Assembly (NCBI GenBank): GCA_016222805.1
Contig: JACRQG010000050.1
Span: 1 to 62,534, forward strand
Direction: 5' to 3'
Source: Verrucomicrobiota bacterium
GTDB lineage: Bacteria > Verrucomicrobiota > Verrucomicrobiia > Opitutales > Opitutaceae
DNA length: 62,534 nt
This document shows, in pieces, positions 52,224 to 60,263 of this stretch. The position numbers and the translations under genes were made by a program. Below the pieces are notes generated by a model that did no database searches, was not told where the DNA came from, and worked only from the letters and a program-made list of their open reading frames with translations. Each line of letters opens with the position of its first letter. Within the stretch, counting starts at the first letter, position 1.

Positions 52224-53732
52224 CTACTTTCCCTCGTTCGCCCATCGCTTCATCAGGGCGATGTTCTTCTCGGTGGGATTCTCTTTCCGGGCCTTGTTGG
52301 CGCGGTCGCCGAGGTACACGGCCATGTCGCTGTCGTACATCGCTTCCGTCTCCGGCCCGCGGTCCCCGGTTTCGCTGATCCAGCGATCGAGCCGGGCGCG
52401 GAGATGCTCCAGGGTCGCCCGGTGGGCGGGGGCGGCGGCGAGGTTGGTCAGCTGGAAGCGGTCCTGGCGCCATTCGTAGAGTTCCTCGGCGGGTCGCGTG
52501 GGGCTGAAGAGCAGCCGCTCGGTCAGCGCATCGAGCCGGCCTTCGGCGTGCAGCGAGCGGAGGGTCTGCACGATGGACTTGCCGTCCTTGTAGGCGTTGG
52601 GCTGGAGATGCGGCCGCTGGGGATGGAAATTGCGGATGTAGAGGAAGCGATCCGTCCGCACGCTGCGGAGGCGCTCGACCGTTTCGTCGCAGCGATCGCG
52701 GGCCGCGAAGGCGTATTCCCGCGGCTGGTACCCGGGGGCGAGGAGGTTTCTCCCTTGCATCCCGGCCGGGATGGGAACGCCGGCGGCCGCCAGGGACGTG
52801 GGGGTGAGGTCGATCAGTTCGACGAGGTCCTCGCGCACCCGGCCGCGGGGCACGCCGGGGCCGCGGAGGATGAAGGGCTCGTGCGTGCCCTCGTCGTAGA
52901 GGAACTGCTTGCCGCGCGCGTGGCTGATGCCGTTGTCGGCGGTGAGCAGGATGAGCGTCCGCTCGAGGAGCCCCTCGCGTTCGAGGCGCGCGAGCACCTC
53001 GCCGACGTGGTGGTCGGTGAAGCGCACCGCATCGAGATAGGCCGCCCAGTCGCGCAGGAGCACGGGATGGCGCGGGTAATAGCGCGGGAGCACGACCTTC
53101 TCGGGATCGGTGGCGCTCCCCAGCTCCGCCTTCGCGCGCGCGGCGAGCCGCTGGGCGCTTTCGTCGTCGCCGCCGCGGAGTTTGCCGCCCGCGAGCTGCA
53201 CCTGCATGAAGAAAGGCTGGCCCGGCTTCCGCCCCGCCCAGTCGCTGCCGTCATACATGGCGCGATCCCATTCGAAATTGTAGTCGGTCTTGCCCAGGCC
53301 GTCGCCACCGCCCTTGCCAGCGCGGGCCTTGCCGGCGCGGCTGGTGTTGGGCAGGCCGCTGCCGATGCACGTGAAATAGCCCGCGCGCTGCAGACGGGCC
53401 GGCGTCGGCTCGACCCCGGCGGGCAGACGGATCTTCAGCTCGCCGCGGCCGCTGCGATGGTGGTGGGCGCCGATCGAGGTCTGGTACATGCCCGTGATGA
53501 AGGCCGAGCGGCACGGGGAGCAGACGGGCGCGGTCACGAATGCGGAGGTGAAGCGGGTCCCTTCGCGGGCGAGGCGATCCATGTGCGGCGTCTGAATCGT
53601 CGTTTCCCCGTAGCAGGAGAGGTGCGCCGACATGTCGTCGATGATGAACCAGAGGATGTTCGGCCGATCATCGGCCCGGGCGGAGAGCGCAAACACCGCG
53701 GAGGCAAGCAGGAGGGGGCTGAGGCGGGACAT
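52224..53732 (-). CDS. Secreted S1-family sulfatase
   Basis: A 502-residue exported sulfatase with signal peptide MSRLSPLLLASAVFALSARA. PNILWFIIDDMSAHLSC contains the metal-binding Asp pair. The formylglycine site is CSPCR (Cys71-Arg75); the extra Cys in the fourth position is unusual but the C-x-P-x-R pattern is kept. Other blocks are YQTSIGAHHHRSGRGELKIR, LILLTADNGISHARGKQFLYD and EPFILRGPGV, which resemble heparan-sulfatase/sulfamidase-like (S1_8 or S1_11-type) members. The ATG at 53732 is chosen as it opens the signal peptide; the upstream extension is not signal-like. It follows the next sulfatase gene by 126 bp on the same strand. Confidence 0.92.
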   Translation of the reverse strand: MSRLSPLLLASAVFALSARADDRPNILWFIIDDMSAHLSCYGETTIQTPHMDRLAREGTRFTSAFVTAPVCSPCRSAFITGMYQTSIGAHHHRSGRGELKIRLPAGVEPTPARLQRAGYFTCIGSGLPNTSRAGKARAGKGGGDGLGKTDYNFEWDRAMYDGSDWAGRKPGQPFFMQVQLAGGKLRGGDDESAQRLAARAKAELGSATDPEKVVLPRYYPRHPVLLRDWAAYLDAVRFTDHHVGEVLARLEREGLLERTLILLTADNGISHARGKQFLYDEGTHEPFILRGPGVPRGRVREDLVELIDLTPTSLAAAGVPIPAGMQGRNLLAPGYQPREYAFAARDRCDETVERLRSVRTDRFLYIRNFHPQRPHLQPNAYKDGKSIVQTLRSLHAEGRLDALTERLLFSPTRPAEELYEWRQDRFQLTNLAAAPAHRATLEHLRARLDRWISETGDRGPETEAMYDSDMAVYLGDRANKARKENPTEKNIALMKRWANEGK

Positions 53733-53858
53733 GGAGTTGGGGGGCTGCGGCCGCGCCATCTGTCCGGCGGCGGGCCGGGTCGCCTTTTTCTGAGCCGCAG
53801 CCGGTACGGCGGCAATGGTCATTTCGCCCCGGAGATTCTCCACGTGGGGCGGCGGAAA

Positions 53859-55352
53859 CTACTTCTGCTTGGTCCGGCGGGCCGGCGTGGTTTCGAGCTC
53901 CACCGCGACGTCGTTCCTTTGTTCGGGCCCGGGCGTGCTGCGGCCGCGGGCCACGTACGACTCGAGCAAGCGGCGCAGCCGCGCGACCACCTCGGGACGC
54001 TCGGCCTGCAGGTTGCGCGTTTCCCCCGGGTCGCGCGCCAGATCGTAGAGTTGCACCGGGGGCAGGCCGGCCGCCTGCGCCTCCGCATCGCCCGGTTTCG
54101 CCCAGCCGCCCGAGCCGGCGCAGAGGTTGAGCTTCCATGAACCCTGCCGGATCGAGAACCGGCCGTTGATCGAGTGGTGGACGACCGCCTCCCGCAGAGG
54201 AGCCTGGTCCCGCCCAAGGAGCGCCGGCAGGAGGCTGACGCTGTCTTCGGCGGCATCGGCCGGGAGTCTGGCGCCGATCAGGTCGGCGCAGGTGGCCATC
54301 AGATCCGTATGGCAGATGAGCTGGTCGCTGCGCCGCCCCGCCGGGATGCGGCCGGGCCAGCGGGCAAAGAAAGGCACGCGGTGGCCGCCATCCCAGATGT
54401 CGGCCTTGTAACCGCGGTACTGCGCGCTGGCGTGGTGTCCCTGTTTCTCCAGTTCCGGGGTCCCGGCCGCGGGCGAGCAGCCGTTGTCCGCGGTGAAGAT
54501 CACGAGCGTGGAGTCTGCGAGGCCGTGCTGATCGAGCGCCGTCAGGATGTCGCCCACGATGGCATCCGTCTGCATGACGAAGTCGCCGTAGGCGCCGAGG
54601 CCGCTCTTCCCCTGCCACTCGGCGGTCGGAAGGATCGGGGTGTGGGGCGCGGTCAGGGGCACGTAGAGGAAGAAGGGCCGGCCGGCCCGGGCGGCCGCGG
54701 CGTGGTCGGCGAGGTAGCGCACCGCCTGCCGGCCGAGGCGCGGCAGCATCTCGATCGGCGGGAGGTTCTCGATCACGCGGTCGTTTTCGATCAGTCCCGA
54801 CATCGTGCGGGCATTGGAGCAGCCCCAGAAGTAGTCGAAGCCCCGTGTGATCGGGCCGCCGATGATCCGCGAACCCACGGGCAGGCCGCGCTCCCCGGTC
54901 TTGCGCTTGGCCTCGGCGGCCGCGCTTGCGCCCGCCGGCCGCTCCGAGAGAAACCCGAGGTGCCACTTGCCGATCGCCGCGGTGGTGTAGCCATGTTGCC
55001 GCAGCAGGCCCGGCACGGTGAGGCGGTTCTCCGCGATGAGCGGGGGATCGTCGGTGCCGTCGAGCACGCCGCGCTGCAGGCGGCTGCGCCACGCATAACG
55101 CCCGGTCAGCAGCCCGTAGCGGGTGGGCGTGCAGACCGACGAGCCGCTGTGGGCGTCGGTAAACGTCAGGCCCTGGGCGGCGAGGCGATCAAGGTGCGGG
55201 GTCCGGATTCGCCCGCGGTCCGGGTTGAGCGCCTGCACGTCGCCGTAGCCGAGATCGTCGGCCAGGATGTAGACGAGGTTGGGCTTCTCCGCGGCGGCGA
55301 GCAGGAAGGGACCGAGGAGGAGGCCGATGAGAAAACGGCGGAGCGGATGCAT
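53859..55352 (-). CDS. Secreted arylsulfatase-A-type S1 sulfatase
   Basis: A 497-residue exported sulfatase. A signal peptide (MHPLRRFLIGLLLGPFLLAA) leads to PNLVYILADDLGYGDVQALN, the typical arylsulfatase opening. The formylglycine site is CTPTR (Cys74-Arg78), followed by LLTGRYAWRSRLQRGVL. Other blocks are GKWHLGF, PFFLYVPLTAPHTP, LVIFTADNGCSP, YRGYKADIWDGGHRVPFFARWPG and RQGSWKLNLCAGSGGW. The ATG at 55352 gives the signal peptide. The gene begins 74 bp after the protease-nuclease fusion ends and continues in the same direction with a second sulfatase. Confidence 0.93.
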   Translation of the reverse strand: MHPLRRFLIGLLLGPFLLAAAEKPNLVYILADDLGYGDVQALNPDRGRIRTPHLDRLAAQGLTFTDAHSGSSVCTPTRYGLLTGRYAWRSRLQRGVLDGTDDPPLIAENRLTVPGLLRQHGYTTAAIGKWHLGFLSERPAGASAAAEAKRKTGERGLPVGSRIIGGPITRGFDYFWGCSNARTMSGLIENDRVIENLPPIEMLPRLGRQAVRYLADHAAAARAGRPFFLYVPLTAPHTPILPTAEWQGKSGLGAYGDFVMQTDAIVGDILTALDQHGLADSTLVIFTADNGCSPAAGTPELEKQGHHASAQYRGYKADIWDGGHRVPFFARWPGRIPAGRRSDQLICHTDLMATCADLIGARLPADAAEDSVSLLPALLGRDQAPLREAVVHHSINGRFSIRQGSWKLNLCAGSGGWAKPGDAEAQAAGLPPVQLYDLARDPGETRNLQAERPEVVARLRRLLESYVARGRSTPGPEQRNDVAVELETTPARRTKQK

Positions 55353-55426
55353 TCGGGCGAAGAGGAGTGGGTGCGGGTCCGGGGAAGCCGTGCCGGGCTG
55401 GGGTGCTGGAATCTCGCCGGCTCCGT

Positions 55427-57385
55427 TCAAATGAGGATGTCGTCGCCGCCGCGCACCCAGCGGACCTGGCGGGTGGATTCCAAGCCGCTCAGCGCCTCGA
55501 ACGGCTGGAGCTGCGAGAAGTCGAGGGGAGACAGGTCGCCCAGGGTCTCCCGCAATGCGGCGAGGGTGATCTGGATCTTCTGATCACGGAGTTCCTCGAC
55601 GGAATAGGGCGTGAGTCCCTTGAAGACTTTCGCCTCGTAGAGCTTTTTGACATACTGGGTTTGTCCGACGATGAACGCGGCCACCGCCACCGTGCGGTCT
55701 GATTTCTGGAGGACGGCGACCTTCCAGAAGCTTTGGGGAATTTGCCAGGGGCCACCCTTTCGTTTGTGGCCGTAGCGCGGATCGTCCTTCCGATAGACCG
55801 GACCGCTGAAGATGGTCAGTTTCCGCTCCGTTCCCTGCGCCTTCTCCAGGAGGTAATCCTCGAGGTTGCCCCAGTCGTGATCATTGTAGCCCTGCACTTG
55901 CGGCGAGGAGTTGGTGAAATGAAACGTGTCCTCCTGGCCTCGCTTGGCCTCCGCCTCCGTGCCCCAACTCGGATCCAGCAGCCGCACCAGATGGCCGCGG
56001 CTGAAATAGACTTTCTCCTTCTGCTCGCTCTTCACGTAGAACTCGTCGGCGGGCTGAAACTCCGGTGCGATCCGCGCGTCGGGACGCCAGCTGTCCTTCC
56101 GGTCGATCCGCTTGAACTTGGCCCCGTCGATGTTGACCGCGGTCAGCAGCGCGAACTTGCGCAGCCGGTGGACGACGACCGAGAAGCGGAAGTACTTCAG
56201 TTCGTCGGTGGCGCCCTTCAACAGGGGAGCGGTGAGACCCTTCTTGCGCGCCCCGCGGAGAATGTCGTCGAGCCCGATCCTCACGCTCAGGAAGCCCGGA
56301 TTGTAGCCCAGGCGGGCATCGTTCCAGCGGGCGACGGGGAAGGGGGCGAATTGCTCGTGCGTGCCTGATTCACGGCTCGGCGTCAGCGGCGCCGGGGTCG
56401 GAAAAAGTCCCAGTACCTCGGACAGCCGCTGCAGCACGGCATTCGCGCTGCTGTCATCGAAGCGATGCTGGTTGAGATGCTGGAAGACGGCGCTGATCCG
56501 GACGCCCTCGTTGGCAATCCACCGGGGTTCATCGCTCTCCTTGGCGCTCCGCGAACGGGTGGCCGGCACCGCCTTGTGGTGGATGGCGACCACCTGCCAC
56601 TGATCGTTGAAGACCGGCGAGCCGGAAGAGCCCGGTTCGGTATCCGTGGAGTAGTGGATGAAGTCCTCGAGGTTGACGTCGGGAACCTCGTTGGCGTCGA
56701 GGGCGAGGATTTCGCTGGCACGGATGGCGATCTGCTTGGGCTGGCCGGCGGGATGTTGGATGATGCTGACCCATTCGCCGGGCAGGGCCTTGCCGGAAAT
56801 GGGCAGGAGCGGCAGGCGCCCGTAGCGATCGAGCGGCACGCCGTTCTCGGACAGGGGCGCGACCGCGACAAACGTGACGTCGCATTCGACGCTGGTGAAG
56901 AAGATCTCCTCCGGGCGCAGATTGAACTGAACGGGCTCGGCCAGGACTCCGTCGAGATCGTGTTCGTAGCCGAACTCCGCCTCCGCCTGGCTGGCTTCGG
57001 CGGCGCTGGCGAGCACGTGGTTGTTGGTCAGGAGCAGGCGGTTGCCGACGAGAAACCCGGTGCCGTAGCTGAAGCCCCCTTCCATGGGCAGCTTGATCCG
57101 GCAGACGGCGGCGGCGGCCTTCAGGCCGCGGCTGAGGAAATTGATGCTGTTGAGATCACTCTTTCCCAGGATCCGTTCGTAGCCGTTGGGGTCGGCCGCT
57201 GGATTCTCCACGAGGTTCTTGCGAATCTGCAGCCGGTCCGCAGTGACGGCCGGTCGGGGTCGCCCCGGCGCGGAAGCCGAGAATTTGGGGGAGACGGCCT
57301 GGATGGCGGAGGAAAGGGACTCATTGTGGGTGGAGACAATGTCGCTGCGGTTTCCCGAAGGCGGAGTCGTGGTGTGGGGATTCAT
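55427..57385 (-). CDS. Trypsin-like protease fused to a DNA/RNA non-specific endonuclease
   Basis: A 652-residue protein with no signal peptide, so probably cytosolic. A leader of about 98 residues contains GYERILGKSDLNSINFLSRG. The trypsin/V8-like protease domain spans about 99-330 with His123 (LLLTNNHVLAS), Asp169 (VECDVTFVAV) and Ser254 (TEPGSSGSPVF). The C-terminal domain (about 345-630) is an EndoG/NUC-type nuclease with RGH at 463-465 (His465 catalytic), AKRGQEDTFHFTNSSPQ and the metal-site Asn501 in YNDHDWGNLE. In contrast to most neighbours, its start has an AAGGAA ribosome site. It has no obvious link to sugar use. The architecture recalls effectors in bacterial conflict systems, which is inference. 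Confidence 0.9.
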   Translation of the reverse strand: MNPHTTTPPSGNRSDIVSTHNESLSSAIQAVSPKFSASAPGRPRPAVTADRLQIRKNLVENPAADPNGYERILGKSDLNSINFLSRGLKAAAAVCRIKLPMEGGFSYGTGFLVGNRLLLTNNHVLASAAEASQAEAEFGYEHDLDGVLAEPVQFNLRPEEIFFTSVECDVTFVAVAPLSENGVPLDRYGRLPLLPISGKALPGEWVSIIQHPAGQPKQIAIRASEILALDANEVPDVNLEDFIHYSTDTEPGSSGSPVFNDQWQVVAIHHKAVPATRSRSAKESDEPRWIANEGVRISAVFQHLNQHRFDDSSANAVLQRLSEVLGLFPTPAPLTPSRESGTHEQFAPFPVARWNDARLGYNPGFLSVRIGLDDILRGARKKGLTAPLLKGATDELKYFRFSVVVHRLRKFALLTAVNIDGAKFKRIDRKDSWRPDARIAPEFQPADEFYVKSEQKEKVYFSRGHLVRLLDPSWGTEAEAKRGQEDTFHFTNSSPQVQGYNDHDWGNLEDYLLEKAQGTERKLTIFSGPVYRKDDPRYGHKRKGGPWQIPQSFWKVAVLQKSDRTVAVAAFIVGQTQYVKKLYEAKVFKGLTPYSVEELRDQKIQITLAALRETLGDLSPLDFSQLQPFEALSGLESTRQVRWVRGGDDILI

Positions 57386-57557
57386 CGGAAGGTTCCTTTA
57401 TCCACCAGCGCGACCGAGTACAAGGTCGGCGGTTCTTTCGGGGAACGCGCCGAAAGGCGAGGTCAGGCGGTTCTCGGATACCAGCCGACCGCGGACGCCC
57501 AAGCGCCGTCCGGTGGTTGCCAGCCCGGCGGGAGTCGATCAACGTCGGCATCCGCGC

Positions 57558-58517
57558 ATGAAACTCCTCGCCCTGCTTCCCCTTCTGCTGGTGTCCCTCG
57601 CGGCCGCTGCGACCCCCGCCAAGGTCCGCGTCCTGATCATCGACGGCCAGAACAACCACACCGTGTGGCCAAAATCGACGGCGATGATGAAGGCGTACTT
57701 CGAACAGAGCGGGCGCTTCGAGGTCGCGGTGGCGCGCACGCAGTACACGTGGAAGGGCGACAAGTGGCTCGCCCAGTATCCGCTGGTGGACGGCCGGACC
57801 TACCAGGATCAGAAGGAGCCCCAGCCGGATCCGACCTTCGCCCCGGATTTCTCGAAGTACGATGTGGTGGTGTCGAACTTCGGTTGGAAGGCGGCCGACT
57901 GGCCGGAGGCCACGCAGCAGGCCCTGGAGAAGTTCGTGAGTCGCGGCGGCGGATTCGTGAGCGTGCATGCGGCGAACAACTCGTTTCCCGGCTGGAAGGC
58001 CTACAACCGCATGATCGGCCTCGGTGGCTGGGGCGGCCGCAATGAGAAGGACGGCCCCTACGTGTACTATGACAAGGCCGGCAAGCTCGTGCGCGACCCG
58101 AGTCCCGGGCCGGGCGGCGCGCACGGACCGCAGCACGAATATGTCGTCGAGGCCCGGCAGCCCGATCACCCCATCCTCCGCGGCCTGCCGCGCCGCTGGC
58201 GGCACACCCAGGATGAATGCTACGATCGCCTGCGCGGCCCGGCGGAGAATCTCACCGTTCTCGCCACCGCGTATTCTTCGCCTGAGTTCAAGGGCACCGA
58301 TCGTCACGAGCCGGCGCTGATGGTGATCGAGTTCGGGCAGGGCCGGGTCTTTCACACCATCCTTGGGCACGAGGACTACTCCTTTGAGAGCGTCGGTTTC
58401 ATCACGACCCTGCTGCGAGGCACCGAGTGGGCGGCCACGGGCCGCGTGACCCTGCCGGTGCCGCCGGACTTCCCCACCGAAAATCAGAATCGGCGCCGAC
58501 CTTTCACCCGGCCCTGA
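57558..58517 (+). CDS. Secreted ThuA-like protein
   Basis: A 319-residue exported protein with a short signal peptide (MKLLALLPLLLVSLAAAA). The ThuA/class-I glutamine-amidotransferase-like fold begins with KVRVLIIDGQNNHTVWPKST and includes YDVVVSNFGWKAADWPEATQ, FVSRGGGFVSVHAANNSFPGW, HPILRGLPRRWRHTQDECYD and GQGRVFHTILGHEDYSFES. Such proteins are common in Verrucomicrobia and Planctomycetes next to sugar-degradation genes; the original ThuA is linked to trehalose/disaccharide use. The catalytic Cys of true amidotransferases is not evident. The ATG at 57558 opens the signal peptide. It is divergent from the protease-nuclease gene. Confidence 0.87.
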   Translation: MKLLALLPLLLVSLAAAATPAKVRVLIIDGQNNHTVWPKSTAMMKAYFEQSGRFEVAVARTQYTWKGDKWLAQYPLVDGRTYQDQKEPQPDPTFAPDFSKYDVVVSNFGWKAADWPEATQQALEKFVSRGGGFVSVHAANNSFPGWKAYNRMIGLGGWGGRNEKDGPYVYYDKAGKLVRDPSPGPGGAHGPQHEYVVEARQPDHPILRGLPRRWRHTQDECYDRLRGPAENLTVLATAYSSPEFKGTDRHEPALMVIEFGQGRVFHTILGHEDYSFESVGFITTLLRGTEWAATGRVTLPVPPDFPTENQNRRRPFTRP

Positions 58518-58563
58518 ACCCAGGTCAGCTCAGGGCCGCAACCGAGGAAGAATCAGGGCCTGC

Positions 58564-58639
58564 TGTAGCCGGCCGCGCCGAGGCCGGCCTCGGCCAGGAA
58601 TTCGCAGGTGCCGGCCGGGGTCGGCGACCCCGGCTACAA
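58564..58639 (+). repeat. 76-bp double-REP unit, copy 1
   Basis: Starts TGTAGCCGGCCGCGCCGAGG (family A head) and ends with GGCGACCCCGGCTACAA, a family D copy on the opposite strand. The two REPs are thus head-out, the opposite ends of the unit both reading TGTAGCC outward to inward. Confidence 0.82.
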
Positions 58640-58707
58640 CGAAGCCCTCGCGAAGGAGTGCGTGGTTGGCCGATAGCGTCGGCACCTGACGCCGAAACCG
58701 GGACTGG

Positions 58708-58783
58708 TGTAGCCGGCCGCGCTGAGGCCGGCCTCGGCCAGGAGTGCGCAGGTGCCAGCCGGGGTCGCCGACCCCGGCGACAA
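58708..58783 (+). repeat. 76-bp double-REP unit, copy 2
   Basis: A direct repeat of 58564-58639 with scattered changes. It starts TGTAGCCGGCCGCGCTGAGG; the far end has decayed to CGGCGACAA instead of CGGCTACAA. Confidence 0.82.
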
Positions 58784-58824
58784 TCGAACCGTGGCGAGAC
58801 GGTGCGAGGTGGATCGAGAGTAGC

Positions 58825-59850
58825 CTACCGCGCCTTGAGGGTGGCAATGAGGTAAGCGGTTGCGTTCGGGTGCTTCACGCCGGGAGCGCCGGGGTACACG
58901 AGTTCGCAGGGCACGCCCGCGGCGGCGCAGCGCTCCTGGAGTTTCACGCCGAAGTTGGAGGTGTGCGTCGGGTCCTTCTGGTCGTGGCCGAGGGCGGGCG
59001 GCGTGGTGTAGAACAGGTACATCGGCGGGTCGCCCGCGGTCACCAGCGCGTACGGGGAATACTCGGCGATCCAGGGCAGGATCTTCTCCCGTGCGGCGAG
59101 GAACTGGGCGAAGCCGCCGACGCCGAACGCGTGGCCGCCGTAGCGGCTGTTGGGGGTCCATTCCTTCATCTGCTGCGGGTCCAGCGTGGTTTGGGCGCCG
59201 TTGACGGCGGCGCAGAAGAGCCGGGTGGATTCGCGGGCGACCGGATCGGCACTGCGCGGGTCGGCGAGGTCGTCGTGGAACGCGAGCCACAGGCTGGAGC
59301 AGGCGCCGGCCGATCCGCCCGTGGCGCCGACGCGGGTCTTGTCAAGATTCCACGCGCGGGCCTGGCTGCGCACAAACTGGAGGGCGCGGGCGGCATCGTG
59401 GAGCGGGGCTTTCACCGGGGGCGTGACGCCCTCGGCCTCGGCGTGGCGGATGAGCCGGTAGTTGATCGCGGCGACGGAAATGCCGGCGCGCAGCAGGGCG
59501 GCGACGTCGACAAAGCGGTCGACGCGTTCCTTTTCGCCGCTGCTCCACCCGCCGCCGTGGATGACGAAGACGAGCGGGGTCGGCGTGGCTGAGTCGGCGC
59601 GCCAGAAGTCCAGCACGTGGCGTTCGTGCGACCCGTAGTGGACCTCCGCCAGCGTGGGCTTAGGCACGGAGGCGGCATAGGCGGGAGGCGTGGTGGCCTT
59701 GGGCGCAGCCTTGGCCTTCGCCTTGCCCTCGGCGGCGGGGGACAGCGCGGGGGTGAGGGCCAGCAGTACGGCGAGGAGGAGGTGGCGGAAACGGGAGCGA
59801 CGATGGGAGCCGGAGAGGGAGAGACGGAGAGAGGGGGTGAAGGAGCGCAT
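58825..59850 (-). CDS. Secreted alpha/beta-hydrolase esterase
   Basis: A 341-residue exported esterase. A long basic signal region (to about residue 40, ALTPALSPAA) is followed by a Lys/Ala-rich linker (EGKAKAKAAPKATTPP). The hydrolase domain has HGGGW at 98-102 (oxyanion hole), the nucleophile Ser180 in GATGGSAGAC and a C-terminal His in PGVKHPNATAYL. It resembles BD-FAE/carboxylesterase-type enzymes that act on acylated sugars. The frame is open to 59931, but the ATG at 59850 gives a plausible signal; a CTCCTGCACCCCC leader precedes it. It is separated by a repeat-rich gap from the upstream sulfatase gene, so may have its own promoter. Confidence 0.87.
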   Translation of the reverse strand: MRSFTPSLRLSLSGSHRRSRFRHLLLAVLLALTPALSPAAEGKAKAKAAPKATTPPAYAASVPKPTLAEVHYGSHERHVLDFWRADSATPTPLVFVIHGGGWSSGEKERVDRFVDVAALLRAGISVAAINYRLIRHAEAEGVTPPVKAPLHDAARALQFVRSQARAWNLDKTRVGATGGSAGACSSLWLAFHDDLADPRSADPVARESTRLFCAAVNGAQTTLDPQQMKEWTPNSRYGGHAFGVGGFAQFLAAREKILPWIAEYSPYALVTAGDPPMYLFYTTPPALGHDQKDPTHTSNFGVKLQERCAAAGVPCELVYPGAPGVKHPNATAYLIATLKAR

Positions 59851-59925
59851 GGGGGTGCAGGAGTTGAGCGGCGTCGGGAGGTTACAGGCCAGCCCGGATA
59901 ATTCACACCCTCGAATGCAGCTTGG

Positions 59926-60187
59926 ACACACCCCGTCGCTGGCGCGACACCCCTCTCGAGAGGGGATTCAATCCGAAACCGGTTCGGAAAGATCCCCTCT
60001 TGAGCCGGAACCATGCAGTCGGGCTGACGCACCTGCGGGAGTCCACTGACGAAACGGTGACCTGTGGGCGGGGCGACCGCGCCCCGCTCCGCGACGAGCT
60101 CGCCGCGGCCACATTGCTCCGGCGCACGTCGACTTCGACTGCATCTTTCCGGCTTGAGAGGGGTGCCCGAAGGGCGGGGTGTGTTGC
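59926..60187. repeat. Composite inverted repeat with nested palindromes
   Basis: The outer arms are roughly inverted, with CACCCC...ACCCCTCTCGAG at the left and CTTGAGAGGGGTGC...GGGGTGTG at the right. The left arm contains the perfect 16-bp palindrome CCCCTCTCGAGAGGGG. TCCGAAACCGGTTCGGA follows, and then GATCCCCTCTTGA, which inverts the AGAGGGGAT of the first palindrome. The element is non-coding and has a REP inside it. Confidence 0.55.
60064..60110 (+). repeat. REP palindrome, family B (GTGG head), nested in a larger repeat
   Basis: Reads GTGGGCGGGGCGACCGCGCC then CCGC, as in the pair at 48364-48446. It continues with a GC-rich palindromic segment (GACGAGCTCG). Confidence 0.75.
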
Positions 60188-60263
60188 TTCGCAGATGCAC
60201 TCTAATGTAGCATCAAGAAGTGTGATGAATGCAGGCTAGCGAGCTTGGCTTTGGAGGAGGTCA

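Larger units (their letters stand above)
58518..58824. other. Convergent gap filled by a duplicated REP unit
   Basis: Between the ThuA-like gene and the esterase gene, which converge, lies a 307-bp gap. It consists mainly of two direct copies of a 76-bp unit (58564-58639 and 58708-58783) separated by 68 bp. No gene was found. Confidence 0.65.
59851..60263. other. Repeat-rich gap upstream of the esterase
   Basis: A 413-bp gap without genes. A composite repeat spans 59926-60187: its ends read ACACACCCCGTCGC on the plus strand and CACACCCCGCCCTTC on the minus strand, each with a short internal hairpin. Inside are two strong palindromes (59950-59965 and 59972-59988) and a family B REP at 60064-60087. 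The esterase promoter should also lie here. Confidence 0.55.

Noticed and set aside
53859-57385. The protease-nuclease fusion as part of a sulfatase operon
   Set aside because: It is co-directional and only 74 bp upstream, but it lacks an export signal and has a different type of ribosome site. Shared transcription cannot be claimed from position alone.
58518-58824. Repeats between the ThuA-like and esterase genes, considered as a CRISPR array
   Set aside because: There are only two units, each internally palindromic and 76 bp long, which fits REP elements and not CRISPR.
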